From assembly GCA_037954665.1 (NCBI GenBank), contig JBBMOL010000545.1, positions 1 through 64,000 of the forward strand: a stretch of 64,000 nt of DNA. Reading direction: 5' to 3'. A program made the position numbers and the translations under genes. Positions 11,693-22,845 of this stretch are shown piece by piece (position 1 is the stretch's first letter; the number at the start of each line of letters is the position of its first letter). The DNA comes from Laguncularia racemosa. Taxonomy: Eukaryota > Streptophyta > Magnoliopsida > Myrtales > Combretaceae. The notes under the pieces were generated by a model, which made no database searches, was not told the origin of the DNA, and saw only the letters and a list, made by a program, of their open reading frames with translations.

Positions 11693-13080
11693 ATGGTCAC
11701 AAAGACTTGTGCAGTTAAACCAAAGTTTAATAAGAAGAAGAAGACCACCCCTGCTAAGAGGAAGCGAGATGGTGCTAGTTTATCCTCTGCTCCACCGCCC
11801 CGAAGAGTTGCGGAGGAGCCATGGAGCAAGAAGCGGTTTAAAATCCTCTCACGGAAACCGTTTGGCACACACCAATATTTGGATTGGGGCATGTTGGAAG
11901 GGTATGGACTAGTTCAACCAATGAAGGAGATCCTTACCACCGGCCCATGGGAGGTCCTGTTCACCATACAAGAACCAACATATCGGGATGTTACTCTTGA
12001 GTTCCTATCCACTATGCAGATACAGAAGACAAAAATTGAAAAAGGATAGGACAACTCGTTCAGTTTTGAAGTGTATGGGCAATGGCACAACTGTACTATC
12101 TGCCAGTTCTGTTCTCTCATGGGCTTCTACACTGAAGCTTTTACCTGGACACCTGAGTTTCAGGATTTACATTGCCATTGGCCTTCCAACGTGAACAATT
12201 AGGTATGCTGGGAGGAGTTGACCGGAAACCTGACTCAAGAGTACTTTCCATCCAACTCCAAGGCCTCTCTAATTAAGGATGACTGCCTTAAAGTTTGTCA
12301 TTGGCTCTTGAAAAACACAATTGGAGCTCGAAAAAGCAGTAAGGAGTTGTCATAACTTCGAAATCTTCTATCTTTACAGCATCTCCCACGGATATCAAAT
12401 TAATATCGGGTTGGAGTTGGCCTTTATCTATGGAGATAGGCACATGACTCCCGTTCTAAGGGATTTATTGTGGCAGCTTCATCACGCATTTGCTAAAGAG
12501 CATGGACATTTTCCAAGACCCTGGGCCAGAGGCCGCCAAGTGCAATCAGGAAAGAATCTCTGATGGGCCGTTTGCCAAGTGTGGAGTGAAAAAAACCACA
12601 GGAACTTCCCGCACTTCTAGTAGGCCGCCCCCTTTTCTACTCAATCCTCCAAAGCTACTCCTTCCTTGTCTTCACCTGGTGAGTCTTCTATTCCTACATC
12701 AGAGTGGGTGCTCGACCGCTTGGCATCCATTGAGAAGACCCAAGGTGAGATGAAAGTGCAATTACAAGGGATGAAAAAGAAAAAAAAAATTTAGGAAATT
12801 TGTAGTTCACGCCTTCCAGTCGCTGGCTAAGTGCTTCCTAGCGAGGCAAGCTAGTTTGCCCACTTATGCCTCTTCCTCTGAAGCTGAAGAGGAAGTTGAG
12901 GCCAGCGGCAATAAAGACAAGGAAAATGAAGGAGAAAGTGAGGGAGAAAGTGAAGAAGAAACTGAGGAAACCACCAAGGAAGTGGAACCAACCATTGCCA
13001 AGGGTGAAGAAAGTGAGGATGAAGAGGATGAAACAGATGATGAAGATGATGGAGATGAGGAAACTAGTTCTAAAGAATGA
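11693..13080 (+). pseudogene. Element B ORF3: Athila-type post-integrase ORF (env-like position), broken
   Basis: The ATG at 11693 opens a frame to 12049 with a basic, nuclear-signal-like N-terminus (KKKKTTPAKRKR) followed by 'KRFKILSRKPFGTHQYLDW' and 'PTYRDVTLEFLST'. This wording recalls the ORF that Athila-lineage elements carry after integrase (Pfam ATHILA ORF / plant transposon protein type); no search was possible. After a frameshift, 'YLYSISHGYQINIGLELAFI' (12370-12430) and 'EWVLDRLASIEKTQGEMK' (12700-12755, coiled-coil-like) are readable. The last part (about 12784-13079) encodes 'FRKFVVHAFQSLAKCFLARQ' and then a very acidic Glu/Asp tail ending at TGA 13077-13079. At least three frameshifts and an A-run at 12778-12788 break the gene. 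Its function is unknown in the family. I see no signal peptide, so 'env' is positional only. Confidence 0.6.
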
Positions 13081-14652
13081 ATGACTTTAAGTTAACTATT
13101 TTAGTCTGTATATTCGAGGAGCTCTTACTATTGAGCTAGACTCTTTCTTGCTGGATGACTGTAATAATAATGACTGATCTCTATTTAATCTTTTACCTTT
13201 CGTTTTTGTTGTGTTGAACTTTGCTGATCTAGGTGCTATCCCGCGAATGCGACTGGTCTCATTACTTCCTTTGGCGAACTTTATTGATATAGATGATCAA
13301 CATTCTGCTAGCTATGCAATTGGTCCATCACCTGTTTAATCCCGGGAAGTCTCAGTTCCTTTTCTTTTTATTTTTTCTTTTTATCTCTTTATTTCTCATT
13401 ACGTTCTTGAATGATAAAGACATTGGGACAATGTCTCAATCTAAGTGTGGGGAAGGGGATACTAAAGAAATTTGATAAGGGTTGTGCTAAATTATATGAG
13501 TCATTCAAAAATTTCCCCTAATTTTTTTTTTCTCTTCTTGCTTGATAATCGAATTTTGAAATCATGATTGCAAATTACATAGTATTGTAGCATTTAGTGA
13601 ATGAATTCTTCTAAAAGAGTGTTGTGCATGTCACCTTTGTCTTCTTTGGAACATTGATACTTAGTCAAAGTTATGGGATAAAATCATTGTGAAACTCAAA
13701 GATCTTGAGAGCCATGTAATATTTCATGAAAGGGCAAATGAAATGATTCTCTTGGTGATCCTTCTTAGAAGATCTCTTTAAAGTAATAATTTAATGAAAG
13801 TATGTTATACTTGAAAAATAAAGGATTCGTTAGTTAAGCAGGCTTTGGTCCCTTAGAAGAGCGAAGTTTGACTCCGCTACTAACTAGTCAAAATAATAAG
13901 CTAAGGTAATAGAGGTTCGATGGGGTTCCTTTAAAACCTGGTCACTTAAAGTCGTCTGGCCTGGGATCGGCCGACCGAGGAAATTACCGTAATAAAATGA
14001 AATACCATAAAGGCAAAAGTTGAGAGGGTTTTGTAACTTGAGTAATTAAGCCCATAGGAACGCCCTCAATTGAGGGGATAACATTCGTTAACTTGGGTGA
14101 CGAGCCTAGGATTATCGGCTGAAAACTCGTTACATGGGTTGCAAGATTTCAAAAAAAAAAAAAGGGATGAAACCAGTGTGAACTACTACAAAGAATAAAA
14201 TCTTTGAAGAGATCAACCGAAAAGAAGGAGGAATCCAGGGGAAACATAGATGCAATGTATTTTCATTATTGATTGCTTCACTAAGAGAGACAATTGAGAA
14301 GATATTAGACTTTTTAATGGTGGCTGAAATGTACCACGTTTTCTTTTGCTTTTATTGATCTTGTGTCTAATTTTGATCATGAAAGACCATTGTTAAAATG
14401 ACAAGGGTAAAGATTGGTCTACTCTGATTAATCCTAGAAATTTGACTAAAGTATCTTTGTTACAATACTTTTATGATAAGGTGAGAAGCACACTCATTAG
14501 ATTGAGGGATTGCATTGAGCTTTAAAGATTAAAATTCATAAATGCTAATATCTGAGTAGTTTTATTTGGTAACGACAATCATGATTAATGAGAAGTTTGA
14601 TTAATGTTTTTTGTTGCTTGAGGACAAGCAAAGACTTAAGTGTGGGGAAGTT
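13081..14652 (+). other. Element B 3' untranslated region with two polypurine-type motifs
   Basis: No coding potential. CTAAGTGTGGGGAAGGGGAT occurs at 13441-13460. A second motif, 'cttaagtgtggggaag' (14635-14650), sits directly before the 3' LTR and is the functional-position polypurine tract. It is preceded by 'cttgaggacaagcaa', a usual neighbour of the Athila tract. The region between is AT-rich with no feature I can name. Confidence 0.6.
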
Positions 14653-14862
14653 TGATAAGTCGCAAAATACCCTCATCTAGAGTAATGAAATTGTGCTTTA
14701 TTGTTGAATTTTTAGATGATTTGTTGAAGAAAAGGATGCTTAATGGAATGAATGTTAATTTCAGGATTTTCTAGAGTATTTTGGAGCTAAGGGAAGGAGT
14801 TCTGAAGAGTCGGATCAAGTTTGGAAGGAATTGGATACAATACATGTGAAGTAAAGAATTCT

Positions 14863-15031
14863 GGAAAGTACACAAGCGAGATACACGCCCATGTACTTTG
14901 CTTGTGTATACTGAAGTGGATGTTTGGAAAGTACACGAGTGAGATACACGCCCATGTACTTTGCTTGTGTATACTGCAGTGGATGTCTAGAAAGTACACG
15001 AGCAAAGTACACACCCATGTACTTTGCTTGT
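14863..15031 (+). repeat. 63-bp tandem array in element B LTR (U3)
   Basis: Unit starts 'ggaaagtacac' at 14863, 14926 and 14989 (63-bp spacing). Each unit has TACACGCCCATGTAC-type palindromic cores. C is inserted within the third unit. The 5' LTR has the same three units in distorted form near 3385-3560. Confidence 0.88.
15027..15031 (+). repeat. Target-site duplication CTTGT of solo LTR C (left copy)
   Basis: CTTGT precedes TGATAGAGCC. The identical CTTGT is at 16768-16772 after ACCCATCA. Confidence 0.9.
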
Positions 15032-16767
15032 TGATAGAGCCATTTTATACTCAATATTTATAGTATAAATTGTGTTAAATTATTATTGATTTTATAGAAA
15101 TCATAAGGAAATGGTACTTTAATTCTATCATCGTGATAAAATCAGGTTAAATGGAGTCAAGGATGCCAATTCAAGTAAATTAGAGAAGTCATCTACAACT
15201 TGGTTCAAAGACAAGGATTTACACCGCCGGAGGGAAGTACATGGGCGTGTAATTGAAGTACACGGCCGTGTACTTGGTTTTGAATCAATAGGAAGATACA
15301 CGATTGAAGTACACGGCCGTGTATCGGAAGCACGGTTTGAGGCACGGCCATGTCGCAAACCGTGTTACACACTGGACAAGAAGGCGAAAATGAGGACTTT
15401 CAACAGAGAGAGACACGGCTTAGGGCACGACCGTGGTGGAAGCCGTGGGAGAAACCATGCTTGAAGCCGTGGTGGAAGCTAGACGTGCCAAGGAGAAGAC
15501 TTGTTGATTATGCATAGAGGATGACACGGCCTAGGATCTAGCCGTGGTGTAAACCGTGCTACACACTGGACACAGATGAAGACTTGAAGATTATGCACAG
15601 ATGAAGGCATGACTTAAAATCTAGTCGTGTGTGTAACCGTGGTTCACACTAGACGCGGATGAAGACTTGAAGAATATGCACAGAGGATGGCACGGCTTGA
15701 CCCACGGTCGTGTGTTGGGGCGTGCCAGGCAGACGAATCTTCACTTCTCGAAATCTACTTGGAAAAGGAAAGATATTTTCGTATCTTGCTAGCAAAAGAT
15801 CACATGCCATCTCCCTAACAATATAAATAGAACCAACCCTAGAGGGTTAGGAGAACTTTTTGATTTTGGAATCTTGGATCACCTTGGAGACAAGAAGGAA
15901 ACGCGGAGGCAGAGCAGGCAGCCGGAAACAGAGGCTTGTTATGTTTTTATTTTTATTTTTCGTTTTATTGATGAACCTGTGTAGCTAAGCTACCTTTCTA
16001 GCCAAAGGGTCATAGATGTTTAATTCTCCACGAATTGTGAGGTCTAATTGACTTGTATTTATTCTATTATTTGTTTTCGGGTATTCACATATCTTCTGAT
16101 CGTTTTGTCATTATTATCTTTGTTGATTGGTATGAATAGAGCTCTTCTACTCAATTAGCAAGTTAATATATTGTCAACTAGCACGTCAAATCCGTAATTG
16201 TTTGATTGTTCTAGTCTTAGTGACGCAATAACATGTTTGGTTATAAAAGAGATGATCGAATTCATGTTATGGAGGTATGTGATCATGTTTAAATAGGTTA
16301 TCTTATAATCTACTGGCATGAATTGGTGGTCTCTCTAGATCTTAATGCTATTGATAGATTAAATCCTAAGCGCTTATCTAGGGTTGTTTAATCAATAAGA
16401 GAAATAATTCAAAGCGCTTGTCTGAGGTTATCGAGGAAGTAAGGAGAGATAGGTTGTTAGAGCTTGTTAATAACCATAACCAATTTATCTAGGAACAAGA
16501 ATAGAGAACATTTGCATCGATGATCAATTCCTTGAATTAAACTATCTTGATTCCTTTGGCTAGGCTTTTATTAATATCTGATTTTCTTACCTTGTTTTAC
16601 TTTATTTTGATTCACAAACAAAACCCCTATTTTTCTTTTCCCTTTTACTCTCCTTGAATAGAAATAAGTTTAACCAATCTCTGTGGATTCGACCTACTCA
16701 CCACTATATGCAAATCATATAATTGTCTAGGAGTAGGTTTTATTTTTATTGGATTCGACACCCATCA
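15032..16767 (+). mobile_element. Solo LTR C (1736 bp), inserted in the 3' LTR of element B
   Basis: Begins TGATAGAGCC and ends ACACCCATCA, flanked by CTTGT. The 5' LTR of B lacks it at the same point, which confirms insertion. There is a TATA box TATAAATAG at 15832-15840. The terminal part has 'tctctgtggattcgacc', a phrase common near the end of Athila/Tat-type LTRs. No primer site or internal sequence is present, so it is the product of LTR-LTR recombination. Its orientation follows the TATA box. Confidence 0.9.
15228..15720 (+). repeat. Palindromic repeat cluster in solo LTR C
   Basis: Contains TACACGGCCGTGTA-type palindromes at about 15260 and 15310. Then come repeats with phrase starts 'gatgaagacttg' at 15575 and 15658 (83 bp apart) and a related start at 15493. 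Each repeat is associated with 'cacggc...gccgtg' inverted motifs. Confidence 0.75.
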
Positions 16768-17891
16768 CTTGTGTATCTAAGTTTTGCTGCTGTGCAACGA
16801 TGTTTCAAATACACGACCAATGTACACTCCCATGTACTTGCACGTGTATATTCACATAAGGACACTTGGAAGAAAGCATGAGATACACGAACGAGATACA
16901 CTACTCGTGTATCCGCTCGTGTATGTATCCAACGCGGTTACATGTATAAATAGACCATTAGTTGCCCTAGAAACGAGGTTTCGAATTTTGTACTTGCTCT
17001 GACACTCATAGCAGTAGGGGAAAGAAGATTATATCATTTTCAAAAGGAGATTAAAGACCACGAAGAAGAAGATTCTATCTTTAAGGGTTGTGACTATGAA
17101 TTTTATTTATTCTTCTCATAATTGTGTTTCTTTTGTTCAAATTATGGAGGAGTAGACTCTAAATCTAGATTTTGTTCGAAACTTCTCTGTCATGTGATAA
17201 AGATTCGGTTTTTAATGCGAAGTTGTTGACTTTCTTATAATTAATTGCATGCCCTTCAATTGTTTCTTAGATTCATAGATCTGGAATATGAATTTATGCA
17301 TGATATCATATTAGTTAATTGAGAAATTGCTCTTATGATTAGATTTAATGCAATTAATGAGATTTGATTGTTCTTCTAGAGATATGAAACAAGAGTCTTC
17401 TGTTTACATCGATTATTGTGATGTGAATTCACGTGCTTTATGCAATTCTAGGTTGCTATTAAATAAGGAGAGATCCTATTTGACAAATCTAGGATTAGAT
17501 AGGTTAATATACTTGAGAAAGTAGTTAACTTGACTAGGGAATTCGACAGTATAAGAAGTCAACTACGCCAATCTTCATAAATCTAATGAATTACATGATA
17601 GAGAAGGAGTAGAATAAGATCTAGGTTGCTTTTGTTAATTGATAAATCTTCGGAACCATTGTTGTTAGTGAGTTATTAGTTTTAAGATTAGAGTAATTAA
17701 GTTTCAACCAACATATTTAAGCGTCGGTTAGATAATAGGAACGGGGTTAGTACTAGTAGTTGGTGTATCTCTAAGGGACGACCTTGTGCTTACTCGCTAT
17801 ATTACGTTACGATAGGTGCGCTTGCCTATTGCTTCGTAGTAAGATTAAGAACAAGAATTACAAATATTAAAACTACGATTGGCAACGATCA

Positions 17892-17896
17892 CCCTT
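17892..17896 (+). repeat. Target-site duplication CCCTT of element B (right copy)
   Basis: Directly follows GGCAACGATCA and equals the left copy at 3174-3178. Confidence 0.92.
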
Positions 17897-18735
17897 TGAA
17901 CTAATGATTGCACCAGCTACATTCATGGATTTAAATTTGTAATCTTCTTTATAGACAATATCGTAATATACTCTAAAAGCACTGAGGAGCATGAAAAATA
18001 TTTGAGATTGGTATTGGGCAGGTTACAAGATAAGAAGTTAAATGCCAAATTCAGTAAATATGAATTTTAGCTAGAACAAGTAGTCTTCTTAGGTCATGTG
18101 GTTAACGGGAATGGGATATTTATAGGCCTAGAAAAGGTGAGAGTGATAATAAACTAGCACAAACAGAAAACAGTAACAGAGGTAAGAAGCTTTCTAGGTC
18201 TAGCACGTTACTGAAGGAGATTTGTTGAAAGGTTTTCCAAAATAACAGCTCCTCTTACCAGACTGATAAAAGAAGAATGTGAAATTTAAATGAGATGATA
18301 GATGTGAAGTCATCTTTCAAATTCTCAAAGAAAACTTGTGATGGCTTCAGTTTTGACTTTGCACAAGAGTGGAGAAGAGTTTACAGTGTATAGTGATGCC
18401 TTAGTTCAAGGGTTGGGGTATGTATTAATGTAAGGTGGTCAAGTAATAGCTTATGTATCTCAATTGCTGAAGATGTATGAAAAGAACTACCTAGCTCATG
18501 ACTTAGAATTAACAGTTGTAGTATTAGCTTTGAAGCTATGGAGGCATTACTTATATGGAAAAAGGTGCAAAATCTTCACTAACCACAAAAGCCTGAAATA
18601 CATATTTACGTAGAAAGAGCTGAATATGAGATAGAGGAGATAGTTAGAGTTAATTAAGGATTACAACATAGAAATATAGTACCATTTAGGAAAAGCCAAT
18701 ATGGTGGCAATCGCCCTTAGTAGAAAGAAACAGGG
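17897..18735 (+). pseudogene. Element A RT C-terminal part and RNase H, broken
   Basis: Continues the RT interrupted at 3173. 'APATFMD' follows the TSD. The catalytic box reads as a decayed F-I-D-N at about 17955, with 'EEHEKYL' after it. Then 'FLGHVVN.NGI' (about 18090) and 'FLGLARYYRRF' (about 18195) appear with stops. RNase H runs about 18345-18715, including 'FTVYSDALVQGLGYVL', 'YEKNYLAHDLEL', 'LKLWRHYLYGK' and 'HLGKANMVAIALSR'. Several in-frame stops are present. The RT active site should be Y/F-[IV]-D-D, and one Asp appears replaced. Confidence 0.8.
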
Positions 18736-18984
18736 CAATGTAACCATTCTCATCACTTTACAGAAGGAGTTATTGGAAGATATGCACAAATTGGAGCTAC
18801 AAATTTTAACTCAAGAAGTGGGAGCAAAAATGGCTACCTTAAGGATTCACCTAGCCATAATGGACAAAATTAAATCGAGTCAGATGGAAGATAAGGATAT
18901 TCAAGAGATCAAAAGAAGAATGGAATAAGGTAAGGTACCATAATTTAACTTAGATGCAAAAGGGACCTTAAGGTACAAAACGGG

Positions 18985-20288
18985 AGACTATGTATGCCAA
19001 GGGATGCAAAATTGAAGAGAGAAATAATGAAAGAGGCACATCACTCTGCTTACACAATACATCCTGGAAGTACTAAAATGTATAAGGATGTGAAGAGCTA
19101 TTATTGGTGGAGAAACATGAAGAGAGAAATAGCAGAATATGTAACCAAATGCCTCACATGCCAGCAGATTAGAATAGAACATCAGAGACCAGTTGGAGAA
19201 TTATAGCCTCTTCCAGTAGCGAAGTGAAAATGGGAGTATATGATAATGGACTTTGTTACAACCCTCCCAAACACTAAGGAGAAGTAAGACGCAATTTTGG
19301 TTATAGTAGACAGACTAACCATGTCTGCTCATTTTATACCTATCAAACTGGGATACAAATTAAAGAAACTGACTCAGATATACATATAAGAAATAGTCAG
19401 ACTGCATGGAGTGCCAATGATAATCACTTCTAATAGAGACATAAGGTTTGTGAGCAAATTTTGGAGCAGCCTTCACAAGGGATTGGGCACTAAACTGTAG
19501 TTTAGTACATCATTCCACCCACAAATAGATGGCTAGTTTGGAAGGACTATACAAATACTGGAAGATTTTCTTAGGGCATGTGCACTTGACTTTAGAGGAA
19601 ATTGGAATGAGCATATATCTCCAATGGAGTTTTCCTATAATAATAATTATCGAGCAACCATTCGGATGGCTTCATATAAAGCTCTTTACGGAAGAAGGTG
19701 TAGATCCCCACTACATTAGGATGGAGTGGGAGAAAGATAGATGATAGGGCTAGAGTTAGTATAAGAAGCGATAGATAAAGTGAAGCTAATCAAGCAAAGA
19801 ATACAGACGGCTCAATCCTAACAAAAGAGTTTTGCAAACAAGAGAAGGTATCCTTTAGAATTCCAAGTAGGACATAAGGTATTATTGAAGATTTCTCCAA
19901 CAAGAAGAGTGATCAAATTCAAGTTAAGGGGAAAGTTAAACTCAAGGTATATAGGCCTGTTTGAGATCTCGGAGAGAATAGGTACAATAGCTTACAGATT
20001 AGCTCTTCCACCAAATTTAGTTGGGGTACATGATGTTTTCCATGTATCCATGCCAAGGAAATATGTACCTGACTAGGATAAGATAGTGGCTTTGGAACCA
20101 TTAAATGTACAACTAAATTTGATGTCTTTGGAAAGGCCAATCAGAATTTTAAACACTAAAGAATAGGTAATAAGACGAAAACAATCCCTTATGTTAAAGT
20201 GTAATGGACAAACCAAACAGAAAAGGAAGCGACATGGGAACTAGAAGCATAAATGAGGAAGAAGTATCCAGAACTCTTCCAAAATTGA
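18985..20288 (+). pseudogene. Element A integrase with chromodomain-like tail, broken
   Basis: The H2C2 zinc domain is open at 18994-19205: 'HHSAYTIHPGSTKMYKDV' and 'CLTCQQIRIEHQRP'. The core follows with 'MDFVTTLPNT' (about 19240), 'VDRLTMSAHFIPIK', 'HGVPMIITSNRDIRF' (about 19405-19450) and 'HPQIDG' (about 19519). A C-terminal domain is open at 19885-20073 ('VIKFKLRGKLNSRYIG', 'VHDVFHVSMPRKYVPD'). The tail has 'ERPIRILNTKE*VIRRK' at about 20136-20175, resembling the Tekay/Del chromodomain. Stops interrupt every domain. Confidence 0.82.
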
Positions 20289-20315
20289 GTACTTTCGAGG
20301 ATGAAAGTTTTTATA

Positions 20316-20327
20316 AGAGGGGGAGAA
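20316..20327 (+). other. Element A polypurine tract
   Basis: AAGAGGGGGAGAA-type purine run directly before the 3' LTR start TGTAATACC at 20328. It marks the plus-strand primer. Confidence 0.85.
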
Positions 20328-22275
20328 TGTAATACCTGAAAAATTTATTTATTGATTTATTTAATATATATATTATCATAAAGAGCTAAGGACGAGGATG
20401 GAATTTTAGAAAATTAGAAAGGCAATTTGGACATTTGACATAGAGAATATAGATACTGAAATAAACCTAGAAAACCTAATTTGCTATTGTTATAGCAAAA
20501 TACCAGGGGACAAACGCTCCTTACAAGAAACCGTAGAACGATGAAAGGAAAAAGAGTGAATCAATTCCAAGTACGTGAGGTAAGGATCATTATATGAATT
20601 CTAAATTATGTTATTGGAATTGGATCTCATAGGTAACGTGTGCGTATCAAGACATAAGATTTGAGAAGGGATGGTATGAGAATGGAGAATCAACGACTTA
20701 AGGTTGTGAATTATGGAATTGTTGATGCAAGTACAAAAATTGTTATAATCTAGATGCAATTACATATTTTAAAGATATAATTGAGCTTAGGATTAGAGAG
20801 GATTGAGTTTTGGAAATTTTGAAGTAAAAGAAATAGGGTTCGTGGAGATTGCTAAGGATAACATGGCCTACCAACACAGTTGTGTTTCGATTGTGTTGAA
20901 TTTGAAAGTTGTATCGAGATATACATAGCCTCCCAACACGGTCATGTTTTGACCGCATTGAGTTGAGGGTAACATGACCTCCCAAAACGGTCATGTTTAT
21001 ATTGTGTTAAGTGTGAAAGATGCACTGAGAGATACATGGCCTCTTAACTCGGCCATGTTTCGACCATGTTGAGCTAAGGGTAACACGACCTTCCAATACG
21101 GTCTTGTTTAGACTTTGTTGAATTAAGAAGAACACAGCCTCCCAACATGGTCGTGTTATAACCATGTTAAAACCAAAATTTACATTGAAAGATACACCAC
21201 TCCTAACACGGTTGTGCTTTAGCCTATGTTGAGCAATACAGTCCCCAATATGGTTGTGTTGAAGAAAGTATAACATAATTATATATTCATTTAACTTCAA
21301 ATTAAACTAATTTTCACGTAACATAGATAGCTAGTAAGACCCTAGAGAAATTAAATAAATAAGATTAAGAGAAGTAAGAGAATGATATTGATCTTAGATT
21401 AAATATTAAGAAGAGCTTGTTGATTTGTACAGATTTCAATTTAGTTTAAGTTCAAGACTAGGAAGTGTATAAGGTTATGATTCAAGGTAGGTGTAACTTA
21501 TATGTTCTTTTATATTTGCTTAAGTTAGTATATGTGTTGAAATTGATTAAGTTGAATGATTTTACTTAAGTATTTAAGTTGTATGTTGTATGTGTTTAGC
21601 TCGGCCTAGAGGCCTATAGTGATAGATCCCTAGAAAGCACCCTAATGATCCTTGTGTAACATTATCCCTAGTAGAGCCGTGCTTGGAAATGATCTAGGCT
21701 AAATGTTGGTTAAGAGGTTTAAGTGGACATGGGTATGTGGCCCGTAGTGATAGTTCCCATCGCCAGGTTTAAGTGTACATGGGTGTGGGGCCTATAGTGG
21801 CAGTTCCCATCACCAGGATTAAGTGGTTTAAGTGAACATGGGTGTGGGACTCTAGTGGCTAGTTCCCATCACTAGGTTTAACTGTACATAGGTGTGGGGC
21901 CTGTAGTGGTAGTTCCCATAACCAAATCATGTTCTAATATGCTAAGTATATTAAGAGGGTCATGAGTACCCTATTCCTATTACCAGGTTTAAGTGTACTA
22001 TTATTATTATGGTGATTAAGTTTTAGGAGATTTGTGTTATTTAATTATAATAGACAGTATTTTTTTGGAATATTATTTTGGTGTTTAAAAACTTCCGTTA
22101 CGTTAAATGTTTGATATGGTTTTTGAGATTATTTGAATTTTGGGGATGTATGGAATGTTTTTATATAGGAGTTACAGGTTAAAATGCATTAGAATAAATT
22201 TAGAGTTTTAATGTGTTCTTGTGAGATAAGGACACGTGGTGAGCAGTAACATGACCCAAGTTTCAGGGTGTTACA
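20328..22275 (+). repeat. Element A 3' LTR (1948 bp)
   Basis: Starts TGTAATACCTG and ends CAGGGTGTTACA. It contains a palindromic array (20855-21262) between two splice-donor-like sites, GAG|GTAAGG at 20580 and CAAG|GTAGGTG at 21487. Its 3' half matches window bases 1-661. Its reverse complement matches solo LTR E. Confidence 0.9.
20855..21262 (+). repeat. Palindromic tandem array in element A LTR
   Basis: Degenerate units of 'acatg(g/a)cctcccaacacggtc(a/g)tgtt'. Alternating shorter and longer spacers give a compound period of about 111 bp ('gtaaca.gacct' at 20969 and 21080). Many units keep an ACACGGT/ACCGTGT-like inverted core. Confidence 0.75.
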
Positions 22276-22845
22276 CAACCTAATAACTTAACCTCTTAGA
22301 TTCCAAATTAGCATAGGTTCATAAGAAAAATAACCATCTTCTAATCCATAATTGACTAGTACTTTGAATTGATTTCCACCACATCCTTTTAGCCAAAAAT
22401 AAATAAATAAATAAATAAATAATAAAAAAGAAAGAGATAAATGGATTAAAACTTATGCAAATTTAATTTAACTAAAAATAGCAATACGCTTTTTATTACA
22501 CTTAATTAATCAAATTTTAATTTTAATTAATTATAAATCCCTTTCCAATTCAACAAAATATTCATAACTATACAGTGACCCAACACAAAATTATAGCCCT
22601 AGAAACAATCAAAACACATATAATAATAATAATAATCATAATAATAATATGGCAACACATGTGAGTTACTAATTAGACTACATTAATCTCCTACATAAAA
22701 TTTCTAGCACATTATTAAATAATAAAGACACACATATAAATATAAAAACGTCGAAAATAAATCATTAATATGATCTACAAAATAAAATCTGTACTAACTT
22801 TATGTAATTATGAGACAGGACTGTTTTTACATATAGAAAACTCTC
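22276..22845 (+). other. AT-rich DNA, no gene seen
   Basis: Flank of element A. Holds (AAAT)n at about 22393-22420 and ATA-rich stretches (22620-22650). No coding or RNA signal noticed. Confidence 0.6.

Larger units (their letters stand above)
3179..17891 (+). mobile_element. Element B: Athila-lineage Ty3/gypsy retrotransposon, full length
   Basis: Complete insertion of about 14.7 kb, including the nested solo LTR C. It has TGAT...ATCA LTRs, a tRNA-Asp primer site, gag-pol remnants, a long region after integrase with a third ORF, and the polypurine context 'aagtgtggggaag' before the 3' LTR. The Athila lineage is shown by the integrase C-terminal wording (VYGKACHLPVE, NSRLKLFPGKLKSRW) and by the ORF between integrase and 3' LTR. 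These are established features of Athila/Calypso-type elements. All ORFs are broken. The LTR pair is about 1.41 kb (5') versus about 1.50 kb (3', after removal of C). Confidence 0.92.
14653..17891 (+). repeat. Element B 3' LTR, split by solo LTR C
   Basis: Starts TGATAAGTCGC and ends GGCAACGATCA. After removal of C and one TSD copy it is about 1.50 kb. It carries a 63-bp tandem array (14863-15031, resuming after C) and further palindromic units at 16800-16925. A TATA box TATAAATAG lies at 16945-16953. A long leader follows that matches the 5' LTR to 4590. The reading quality is far better than in the 5' copy. Confidence 0.9.
1..22275 (+). mobile_element. Element A: Tekay/Del-type chromovirus (Ty3/gypsy), 5' end outside window, split by element B
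   Basis: Outer retrotransposon of the left nest. Visible in order are part of the 5' LTR (to about 661), a tRNA-iMet-like primer site, decayed gag-protease and the RT N-terminal half, an interruption by B, then the rest of RT, RNase H, integrase, a chromodomain-like C-terminus, a polypurine tract and the complete 3' LTR. The lineage call rests on the TGTAATACC...GGTGTTACA LTR ends, the iMet primer site and the chromodomain-like integrase tail, which are known for Tekay/Del chromoviruses. All coding parts contain stops or frameshifts, so it cannot be autonomous. The TSD cannot be checked because the 5' boundary is missing; the 3' flank begins CAACC. Confidence 0.85.

Noticed and set aside
12856..13080. 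Independent small acidic protein gene
   Set aside because: The frame continues upstream to about 12784 and fits the C-terminal end of ORF3 of element B. The apparent start is only a TTG inside that frame.
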